8,476 nucleotides of DNA from an uncultured Collinsella sp. (GTDB taxonomy: Bacteria > Actinomycetota > Coriobacteriia > Coriobacteriales > Coriobacteriaceae): the NCBI GenBank assembly GCA_902494375.1, contig CABUTL010000041.1, positions 1 to 8,476 of the forward strand, read 5' to 3'. This document shows, piece by piece, positions 1 through 4,744 of this stretch. Below the pieces are notes generated by a model. It had not been told where the DNA came from. It ran no database searches and worked only from the letters and a program-made list of their open reading frames with translations. The stretch's first letter is position 1. Every line of letters begins with the position of its first letter. The position numbers were made by a program, and so were the translations under genes.

Positions 1-30
1 CGCGTTTTCCTAACGCCCGCGCCCTGCATA

Positions 31-130
31 GAGTTCGATTCTCCGCGGTATCTGTAAGTAATAAAAAGGCAGGTAGAGACGCTTCTCTACCTGCTTGTAA
101 CTATTGGTGGAGGCGCGGAGAATCGAACTC
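31..130. repeat. 17-nt inverted repeat: tmRNA T-arm copy facing ssrA across its terminator
   Basis: Plus-strand 31-47 (GAGTTCGATTCTCCGCG) is identical to the tmRNA T-arm sequence, which runs on the minus strand at 114-130. The match stops exactly at both ends. The two arms face each other about the ssrA terminator. Sequence around 1-60 does not fold into a good tRNA: the T-stem has an A-C mismatch, no CCA follows and no clear anticodon arm is present. It may be a remnant of another tRNA or of an old integration event, but the opposite orientation argues against an ordinary att duplication. Confidence 0.55.
69..94 (-). terminator. Rho-independent terminator of ssrA
   Basis: A perfect 11-bp stem (69-79 with 84-94) closes a 4-nt loop just downstream of the tmRNA 3' end. 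Read on the minus strand, it is followed within a base by a run of five T (63-67), the normal form of an intrinsic terminator. The plus-strand side has only a weak T-rich tail (TTGTAACTATT), so any action in that direction would be poorer. Confidence 0.85.
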
Positions 131-468
131 CGGTCCACGAAAGCCCCCTGATTGGCATCTCCAAGCTCAGTCGCTGGTTTTGTCTCGGACGCTTTGCGCG
201 CAGCGACACGCTCGCGGCGTCCTAACCGGTTCGGTCTTAGCCCGCGCCATACCGATTACGTGCGCAGGAGCATTCCCCTAAAATGACGTCGCGCCGGTGT
301 CGGGGAAATCACCGGGTTGACGCGCCGCTATAAACTAAGCAGCGAGAGCCATAGGCTCAAAAGAAGAGTTGTTGTCAATTCAATTTGACGGTACCCCTGT
401 TTAACGAGGCGAGGAGACCTCGGCTTGCTTCCTCTCTCAGAGCTATCGTGTCGAAACCAGTCGCCCCC
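105..468 (-). ncRNA. ssrA: tmRNA (transfer-messenger RNA, SsrA)
   Basis: One-piece tmRNA of 364 nt that, with SmpB, rescues ribosomes stalled on broken mRNAs and tags the nascent peptide for proteolysis. The 5' end (468 downward) starts GGGGGCGACTGGTTTCGACA, the hallmark tmRNA opening. The 3' end (105 upward) is a T-arm with loop TTCGATT, then CGCCUCC-A-CCA with the CCA encoded. The 5' GGGGGCG pairs with CGCCUCC over seven bases, and the third pair is G-U, the alanyl-tRNA synthetase identity element, so it should be charged with alanine. An internal tag frame lies at 335-376. The remaining stretches are GC-rich and can form the expected pseudoknots, for example around 240-330. The promoter should lie above 468, but I see no convincing -35/-10 pair there. 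A strong terminator follows the 3' end. The identification is secure; the exact ends follow from the acceptor-stem pairing. Confidence 0.96.
335..376 (-). other. tmRNA proteolysis tag reading frame (DNNSSFEPMALAA, stop TAG)
   Basis: Inside the tmRNA the frame GAC AAC AAC ... GCT CTC GCT GCT TAG encodes DNNSSFEPMALAA. With the alanine carried by tmRNA itself, the appended tag would be ADNNSSFEPMALAA. The C-terminal ALAA is the conserved signal for ClpXP-type proteases. An in-frame TGA lies two codons upstream of the GAC, so the resume codon can only be ATT (379-377), GAC (376-374) or a later codon. GAC is my choice by analogy with other tags that begin after an A-D/A-N junction; the exact resume codon is inference. 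Confidence 0.8.
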
Positions 469-665
469 GAATGTTGGGAAAGTCTGGATGGTATCGGGCC
501 TGCAAACACCCGATAACCGTCGACTTTTCAAGGAACATACGGGGCGAGCCCCGCTTGTGGAGTGTTATCTTACCACGTTCTGAAAGCGGACAGCTGTTCT
601 ATGCACGAGCTGTGAAGACCCCAATGTGCGCCGCACTTCGCACTTTTGTTACCGATCGCGTCACG

Positions 666-702
666 TATATTTTCGCCAAGCAAAATTGACCCGTCGAAAG
701 GA
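666..702 (+). promoter_or_regulatory. Possible -10 element and ribosome binding site of the 144-aa gene
   Basis: TATATT at 666-671 is a fair sigma-70 -10 hexamer about 36 nt before the start codon. No good -35 sits at the usual distance; the best is a T-rich CTTTTG. The Shine-Dalgarno GAAAGGA at 696-702 lies 5 nt before the ATG at 708 and fixes that start. The rest of 469-707, between the divergent ssrA and this gene, holds two small inverted repeats (490-518 and 540-553) and no supported gene. Confidence 0.4.
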
Positions 703-707
703 CCGTT

Positions 708-1142
708 ATGGATACCAAGCAGCAACTCGTCAATGCCCTCGCAGGCCTGGGCTCAACCATTACCGAAGCTATGGATGTCATCGAGGGCTTTGTCCCCTGC
801 GGACATCCCGCCCTCACGGTATCGAACGCACTCGTCGCGCTGGACGTTGACGATGATGCAGCTCTCGCTCAGCAGCTTGAGACCGTCGAGGGCTTTATCG
901 ACCACGTGAGTGAGAACCGCGGCGTGGCCGCCTACCACGGTATCGAGGTCGAGCTCGCGGGTCCCAAGGCCGATCTGTTCGCAGCAATCCGCGAGGTAGG
1001 CGCCCTTATGCAGACCGCAGGCGTCAAGAACACCCAGGTCAACGAGTGGGTCTACCGCAGTCTGGCAGCACTCGACAGCTCCAACGAAAAGGCAGCCGAG
1101 CAGCTCGCAGAAAGTCCCACCATCAAGGCCGAGCTTTTGTAA
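708..1142 (+). CDS. Hypothetical soluble protein, 144 aa, family not recognised
   Basis: I do not recognise a family. The protein is acidic, has no signal peptide or membrane segment, and reads as a mostly helical bundle with alanine- and leucine-rich amphipathic stretches around residues 5-25, 50-70, 88-105 and 120-140. It has a single cysteine (Cys31, in VPCGHP) and scattered histidines, with no obvious catalytic or nucleotide-binding motif. The ATG is supported by GAAAGGA 5 nt upstream. Codon use matches its neighbours and the stop is TAA, so it is likely a real, native gene. It stands alone on the plus strand: ssrA diverges from its 5' side and the toxin-antitoxin operon converges on its 3' side, with a hairpin between. 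The context gives no functional clue. Confidence 0.85.
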   Translation: MDTKQQLVNALAGLGSTITEAMDVIEGFVPCGHPALTVSNALVALDVDDDAALAQQLETVEGFIDHVSENRGVAAYHGIEVELAGPKADLFAAIREVGALMQTAGVKNTQVNEWVYRSLAALDSSNEKAAEQLAESPTIKAELL

Positions 1143-1150
1143 ATAGCAGA

Positions 1151-1189
1151 CGCGGGCCCCTTGGCGCATCGTCGTCCAAGGGGCCCGCG
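1151..1189. terminator. GC-rich hairpin between convergent genes, probable bidirectional terminator
   Basis: A perfect 14-bp stem (1151-1164 with 1176-1189) closes an 11-nt loop. It lies 8 nt after the plus-strand stop and 11 nt after the minus-strand toxin stop. Neither side has a clear T tract, so efficient intrinsic termination is not assured. Its position between convergent stops and its very stable stem still make an end-of-transcript role the best reading. Confidence 0.7.
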
Positions 1190-1200
1190 AACAGCTCACG

Positions 1201-1716
1201 TCAACCGATAGCCGTGCCGCCGCGTTTGGCCAAAGCAAGAATCGGCATCATTTGACGAGGTGTCTTTGCTGCAAGATCGGCATGTTCGAGCAGTTTTCGA
1301 TCGTTGGTCACCAAGTAATCAACCTGGGCGCGTTTGCATGCGGCGAGTACCAAGTTGTCCTCGTAATCGCGATGGAGCGCTAAGTATTTGTCGGCCAGCC
1401 AAAGGTCCGACGCATCTGCACCCACGGCCGTGGCGTTTTCGGTCATGTTCCGAACAAACGCCAGCGCCGCATCGCCAATCGCGCGGGCAGAAGCCTCGCC
1501 GAGCGCTCCCCCGCTGGCAAGAACGCTGCGCTTCAGTTCGTGCTGTACAACATACAGTACGTCCTTGGCGATATGCACCGGAAAGAACAGCAATGCCCCC
1601 GCCTCCGTCGCCTGCCCAATAAACGCACGCGCGGCAATCGACTCGGCATGGTCGGCGCAAAACGAATCAACCCATACGTTGGCGTCCACCATGATCTTGA
1701 GAGGCGCCCCACTCAC
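1201..1716 (-). CDS. PIN-domain ribonuclease toxin (VapC-like)
   Basis: 171-aa protein with the layout of a single PIN domain, the Mg-dependent ribonuclease fold used by VapC-type toxins that cleave RNA and arrest growth. Visible acidic residues are Asp11 in MVDANVW (the first catalytic Asp after a beta strand), Asp52 or Glu60 in the middle helix, Glu119/Asp120 in DYEDNLVLAA, and Asp139 in VTNDRKL, the usual TND motif. It is slightly longer than the 130-150 aa of many VapCs because of an alanine-rich helical insert around residues 65-100. Translation starts at GTG (1716-1714), which overlaps the antitoxin stop as GTGA, with AAAGGGGAT a few bases upstream. The overlap indicates translational coupling within a toxin-antitoxin operon. 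All key residues appear present, so it should be active. Its RNA target cannot be read from sequence. Confidence 0.9.
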   Translation of the reverse strand: MSGAPLKIMVDANVWVDSFCADHAESIAARAFIGQATEAGALLFFPVHIAKDVLYVVQHELKRSVLASGGALGEASARAIGDAALAFVRNMTENATAVGADASDLWLADKYLALHRDYEDNLVLAACKRAQVDYLVTNDRKLLEHADLAAKTPRQMMPILALAKRGGTAIG

Positions 1717-2048
1717 AGGATCATCCCCTTTTGGCGATAATGCTCATCCATGGCGTCGGAATAGATTGCGTCCCAATCGCGGGCATCGGATACGGACGAC
1801 GTAGCGATGCCCAGGTCCGCGTAAAGCTGATCCGCCGCCGCCCATGATGCGGCGAACGGAGTATCGGGCGCGACGGTCTGCTGCCGGTCGTCGACGGCCG
1901 CAAGCACTTCCTCGCACTGCCCGCCACCCTGCGCGACCTTGACCACCACCTTTTTGATGAGCTCGGGCAGTGACCTGCCCGAAAGCTGCAGCGCTTCCTC
2001 GGCGCGCTCTTTAACCGAGCGATCTACGCGAACATTCACCTGCGCCAT
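1713..2048 (-). CDS. Ribbon-helix-helix antitoxin (RelB/DinJ- or VapB-like)
   Basis: 111-aa protein. Residues 1-40 (MAQVNVRVDRSVKERAEEAL, then an SGRSLPELIKK helix) match the beta strand, helix, helix pattern of RelB/DinJ-type antitoxins, which dimerise to bind operator DNA. The acidic C-terminal part, ending in RDWDAIYSDAMDEHYRQKG, would be the segment that wraps and blocks the toxin. A RelB/DinJ-like N-terminus paired with a PIN toxin rather than RelE is a hybrid arrangement, though ribbon-helix-helix proteins commonly serve PIN toxins. I chose ATG 2048 because the homologous part starts there. A GTG at 2066 with GGGAG upstream would add six residues and is a real alternative. The still longer frame from GTG 2108 starts inside the promoter -10 and can be excluded. 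The protein should autorepress its operon through the adjacent palindrome. Confidence 0.85.
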   Translation of the reverse strand: MAQVNVRVDRSVKERAEEALQLSGRSLPELIKKVVVKVAQGGGQCEEVLAAVDDRQQTVAPDTPFAASWAAADQLYADLGIATSSVSDARDWDAIYSDAMDEHYRQKGMIL

Positions 2049-2086
2049 GCCGCTAACAGTACCCACGTCGATCCCGCTCCCTTCAA

Positions 2087-2125
2087 TTGCTAGCGTCGCT
2101 AGCAACACTATATAGAGAGGCTAGC
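2087..2125. promoter_or_regulatory. Palindromic operator of the toxin-antitoxin operon (three GCTAGC sites)
   Basis: TTGCTAGC-GTC-GCTAGCAA at 2087-2105 is a perfect 8+3+8 inverted repeat covering the predicted transcription start. A third GCTAGC at 2120-2125 lies in the promoter spacer between -10 and -35. Centres are 9 and 22 bp apart. Ribbon-helix-helix antitoxins characteristically bind such short repeated sites as adjacent dimers. I infer this is the autoregulatory operator bound by the antitoxin alone or with toxin. Confidence 0.7.
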
Positions 2126-2135
2126 ACATGGTCAA
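2107..2135 (-). promoter_or_regulatory. Promoter of the toxin-antitoxin operon
   Basis: On the minus strand TTGACC (2135-2130) and TATAGT (2112-2107) are separated by exactly 17 bp. Each hexamer matches the sigma-70 consensus at five of six positions. Transcription would start near 2100, some 50 nt before the antitoxin ATG. The -35 sits only a few bases beyond the T tract of the neighbouring ATPase terminator, so the two units are tightly packed. Confidence 0.75.
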
Positions 2136-2136
2136 A

Positions 2137-2185
2137 TGCAAAAGGCCTGCGCCTGGACGACACCGATGCCGTCTGGGCGCAGGCC
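2137..2185 (-). terminator. Rho-independent terminator of the P-type ATPase operon
   Basis: A 10-bp GC-rich stem (2144-2153 with 2176-2185), with extra pairing possible in its 22-nt loop, starts 25 nt after the ATPase stop codon. On the minus strand it is followed by TTTTGCATTT. It separates the ATPase operon from the toxin-antitoxin promoter immediately downstream. Confidence 0.8.
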
Positions 2186-2209
2186 AGATAACGTGGGCGA
2201 ACACGTCTG

Positions 2210-4285
2210 CTAACGCAGGTACGCCTTTGCGTTACCCAGGCTGTAGGCGATTGTTGAGCCGTTATGAAGCAGTGACGACGTCTGCGGAGTGATCATGCCG
2301 GTAATGCCCAGTGCCAAGAGCGCTGAGTTGGTGAGCATCACCTTAGAATAGGAGCTCGTCAGACGGTCGATGAGACCCTGACTCATGCGGCGCAGGCGCA
2401 CGATCGCGGCAAGATCCGTATCGGTCAGGATGATATCGGCGACCTCCTTGGCAATGTCGCTTCCGCCGCCCATGGCCAACCCCACATCGGCCAAACCGAG
2501 CGCCGGCGAATCGTTGACGCCGTCGCCCACCATGGCAACGTGGCGCCCCTCGCCCTTAATGCGCTCCACATACGCGTACTTGTCCTCGGGCAGCAGCTCG
2601 GCCTTAAACTCGTCGACGCCCGCCTCTCGCGCAATGCGCTCGGCCGTGCGCTCGGAGTCGCCCGTGAGCATAACGACATGCTTGACGCCCAGCGCATGCA
2701 GGTCGGCGATTGCCTCGCGGACCCCGGGCTTGAGCGGGTCCTCGATACCGAGCACGCCGACGACCTTTCCATCGACCGCCAGATACAGCGGCGACAGGCC
2801 CTGCATCTGGGACTCGATTTGCTCCTTAATGTCGGCCTCGAGCTGCGCGCTCTCGTCCTCAAACACAAAGTGTGCCGAGCCGATAATCGCGCGACGCCCT
2901 TCGATGGACGAAGCGATGCCGTGCGCCACGATGTACTCGACGGCAGCATGGCGCTCGCGGTGCTCGAGCCCGCGCTCGCGTGCCGCATTGACCACGGCAC
3001 GCGCCACCGGATGCGGAAAATGCTCCTCCAAGCAAGCGGAAAGGCGCAGGACCTCGTCCTCGCTCCAGCCATCGGTGGTGAGCACGCAGGCAAGACGCGG
3101 CTGCGCCTCGGTAAGCGTGCCGGTCTTGTCAAACACAATGGTGTCGGCCTTGGCAAACGACTCAAAGTACTTCGCGCCCTTGACCATGACGCCCATCTTG
3201 GCAGCATCGCTCATAGCGGTCATGACGGCAACGGAACCCGTGAGCTTGAGTGCGCACGAGTAGTCGACCATCAGTGCCGCCGAGGTCTTGATGAGGCTGC
3301 GGGTAGTAAGCGCAACCAGGCCCGCGAGCAGGAAGTTCCACGGGACGATCTTGTTGGCAAGGTCCTCCATATGCGACTGGCCCTCGGACTTGAGCGAGTC
3401 GGCCGTCTGCACGAGCGAGACGATTGAGCGCAGTTTGGTTTGCGCCGTATTGGCGCGCACGCGCACCAAGATGCCGCCGTCTTCCACGACGGTACCGGCG
3501 AACACGTCGTCGCCCACGCTGCGCTCGACGGCCAGCGGCTCGCCGGTCAGGGTCGCCTGGTTGACCATAGCGCCCCCCTGCTCGACAACACCGTCGATGC
3601 AGATGGACATGCCGGTGCGCACGGCGACCAAGTCGCCGGGCTCGAGCTCGGTGGCGGCAACGCTTACCTCGGTGTCGCCGACGACCTTTTGCGCCTTGTC
3701 GGGCACATCGAGCAGCGAGTTGATGAGCTCGTTTTCGCTCATGGCGCGGGTGTAGTCCTCGAGCAGCTCGCCCACGTTGAGCAGGAACATTGTCTGGCCC
3801 GCGGTGTCGACATCACGCTTGACGAACGAAATGCCGATGGCCGAAGCGTCGAGCACGGGAACGGTCAGGCGCGGCTGTGCGAGCTCATGAAGGGCAGCGC
3901 GCAAAAATGCCATGTAACCGGCCACGACAAACACCGCACGCAGAGGCGTCGGCAAGAACCAGCGACGTGCGTAATGGGCACCGATAAGTGTGGCAAGATC
4001 CATGACGAGCTTGTGCTTGCGTGGCTCAAGCTGCATCACGTAACCCGTCTTTGCGTCGGCAATGGCCTGAGCGTCGAGCGCACCGACGGCGGCCAGCACG
4101 GCATCGCGGCGCGACTCGTCGTATTCGAGTGCCATCTGGCCGATGCGGCCGTAGACGCGCACCTTGTGCACGCCGTCGATGTCGCCGCCAAGCTTAAGAA
4201 GTGCATCAAGATCGCTCTCTGGCACAGGACCCGCCAATTGAAGACGGGTCCTGCCGGGGATCTCGCTAATAATCGAGAATCTCAT
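2210..4285 (-). CDS. P1B-type metal-transporting ATPase, FezB-like (P1B-6 group, ferrosome-associated)
   Basis: 691-aa P-type ATPase that should move a metal ion across a membrane using ATP. Visible motifs in order: N-terminal small domain (1-80) with PGRTR at 10-14 and no CxxC; first membrane segments about 113-170; actuator motif TGE at 247-249; membrane segments about 315-353; phosphorylation motif DKTGT with Asp386; HP at 425-426; TGD 541-543; hinge GDGVND 587-592; last membrane segments about 645-685. The membrane metal site, CPC plus a downstream Pro in copper and zinc pumps, reads Tyr342-Ser343-Cys344, and the downstream Pro is Ser351. This fits, from memory, the P1B-6 group, whose members FezB load iron into ferrosomes; general annotation would be heavy-metal ATPase. 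ATG 4285 has AGG 8 nt upstream and lies 18 nt after the partner gene's stop. The fold is certain; iron as substrate is inferred. Confidence 0.92.
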   Translation of the reverse strand: MRFSIISEIPGRTRLQLAGPVPESDLDALLKLGGDIDGVHKVRVYGRIGQMALEYDESRRDAVLAAVGALDAQAIADAKTGYVMQLEPRKHKLVMDLATLIGAHYARRWFLPTPLRAVFVVAGYMAFLRAALHELAQPRLTVPVLDASAIGISFVKRDVDTAGQTMFLLNVGELLEDYTRAMSENELINSLLDVPDKAQKVVGDTEVSVAATELEPGDLVAVRTGMSICIDGVVEQGGAMVNQATLTGEPLAVERSVGDDVFAGTVVEDGGILVRVRANTAQTKLRSIVSLVQTADSLKSEGQSHMEDLANKIVPWNFLLAGLVALTTRSLIKTSAALMVDYSCALKLTGSVAVMTAMSDAAKMGVMVKGAKYFESFAKADTIVFDKTGTLTEAQPRLACVLTTDGWSEDEVLRLSACLEEHFPHPVARAVVNAARERGLEHRERHAAVEYIVAHGIASSIEGRRAIIGSAHFVFEDESAQLEADIKEQIESQMQGLSPLYLAVDGKVVGVLGIEDPLKPGVREAIADLHALGVKHVVMLTGDSERTAERIAREAGVDEFKAELLPEDKYAYVERIKGEGRHVAMVGDGVNDSPALGLADVGLAMGGGSDIAKEVADIILTDTDLAAIVRLRRMSQGLIDRLTSSYSKVMLTNSALLALGITGMITPQTSSLLHNGSTIAYSLGNAKAYLR

Positions 4286-4303
4286 AGTTTGTGCCTGGGA
4301 GCG

Positions 4304-4549
4304 TTACTCGGCTGCCTCGTCAGCAGCGGCCTCGCTCTGGGTGATATAAGCAGCCTCGGCAACCATGTCGTCGACATTAGCCTTGGCCTGCTCGACCATG
4401 TCCTGGTAGCCGTTCTTGATGCGCATACCGCACGCAATACCCTGCACGCAGGCATTCTTGACCGGAGCGCTGGTAAGCAGCTTGATGCCGGCCGTGCCAA
4501 GCAGAAAACCGCCACCGACAAGCAGGGTATTGAACGTCGACTTCTTCAT
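4304..4549 (-). CDS. Small one-pass membrane protein, DUF6110/FezA-like, partner of the P-type ATPase
   Basis: 81-aa protein with a short basic start (MKKS), one membrane or membrane-associated helix at about residues 5-25 that is strikingly glycine-rich (GGGFLLGTAGIK), then a soluble, increasingly acidic helical tail ending AAADEAAE. Cys34 and Cys40 flank the short segment after the membrane helix and could bind metal. Small proteins of this form are found directly upstream of P1B ATPases in anaerobes. I recall the family as DUF6110-like, and the arrangement matches fezA before fezB. Translation starts at ATG 4549, supported by AAAGGGAG 7-8 nt upstream; a longer frame from TTG 4609 has no ribosome site and runs through the structured leader. 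An 18-nt gap to the ATPase indicates one transcript. The role (membrane anchor, ferrosome assembly factor or metal adaptor) is inference. Confidence 0.85.
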   Translation of the reverse strand: MKKSTFNTLLVGGGFLLGTAGIKLLTSAPVKNACVQGIACGMRIKNGYQDMVEQAKANVDDMVAEAAYITQSEAAADEAAE

Positions 4550-4564
4550 GTTGCTTCTCCCTTT

Positions 4565-4618
4565 TGCCGCATTGGACGCGGCATGGTGCCTCAGCACCCG
4601 AGTAAACAAGTTTGCTCG
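4565..4618 (-). promoter_or_regulatory. Structured leader of the small membrane protein-ATPase operon
   Basis: Three inverted repeats follow one another just upstream of the ribosome site: 4599-4618 (9-bp arms around AA, one T-G mismatch), 4585-4598 (GGTGC/GCACC, 4-nt loop) and 4565-4583 (TGCCGC/GCGGCA, 7-nt loop). The first could be a protein-binding site. The last two would form RNA hairpins ending about 4 nt before the Shine-Dalgarno. No known riboswitch class is recognised. The rest of 4619-4744 holds the operator palindrome and the ABC terminator. Confidence 0.4.
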
Positions 4619-4657
4619 AGCACGCTTTTGAAATATCTCAATTTTATCTAACTATCT

Positions 4658-4677
4658 AGGTCAGCCATGGCTAACCT
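4658..4677. promoter_or_regulatory. Palindromic operator, copy 1, upstream of the ATPase operon
   Basis: AGGTCAGCCATGGCTAACCT is a 20-bp palindrome with one mismatched pair, about 110 nt upstream of the small membrane protein start. An AT-rich stretch with -10-like hexamers (TAAAAT, GATATT on the minus strand) lies just downstream. Its core AGCCATGGCT with flanking TNA recurs at 8380-8397 before the ABC operon. The AGGTTAG half-site seen on the minus strand resembles DtxR-family sites, so a metal-dependent repressor is a plausible binder; that identity is inference. Confidence 0.6.
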
Positions 4678-4719
4678 TTTGAAAATTAACGATGCGGAGT
4701 AACCGATTGTCAATGTGAG

Positions 4720-4736
4720 AAAGGGACTGTCCCTTT
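4720..4736 (-). terminator. Hairpin after the ABC operon, probable weak terminator
   Basis: AAAGGGAC-T-GTCCCTTT is a 17-nt palindrome starting 8 nt after the second ABC gene's stop. As RNA it would form a stem of about six pairs with a five-base loop, followed on the minus strand by TTTCTC, a modest T tract. This AAAGGGACTGTCCCTTT motif also looks like a short dispersed palindromic repeat, so a repeat origin is possible. Confidence 0.5.
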
Positions 4737-4744
4737 GCCCCTTC

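Noticed and set aside
1..58. Partial tRNA gene on the plus strand
   Set aside because: The T-loop-like TTCGATT is present, but the T-stem has an A-C mismatch, no CCA or plausible acceptor follows, and the 5' part gives no sound anticodon arm.
31..130. attL/attR of an element integrated into ssrA
   Set aside because: The two 17-nt copies are inverted rather than direct and only about 80 nt apart, and no integrase is present. Kept only as an unexplained repeat.
471..689. 72-codon plus-strand frame between ssrA and the 144-aa gene
   Set aside because: No ribosome site, unconvincing composition, and it covers the expected ssrA promoter and the -10 of the next gene.
2049..2108. Antitoxin start at GTG 2108
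   Set aside because: This codon lies within the -10 hexamer region, so it would not be transcribed from the evident promoter.
2385..3427. Overlapping plus-strand frames of about 290 codons over the ATPase gene
   Set aside because: Both oppose a complete P-type ATPase with all motifs; Ser- or Arg-rich low-complexity translations without domains.
3440..4651. Plus-strand open frame of 403 codons across the ATPase gene
   Set aside because: It is a mirror frame of the ATPase, caused by high GC and codon bias. Its protein is His- and Gly-rich with no domain, and no ribosome site is seen.
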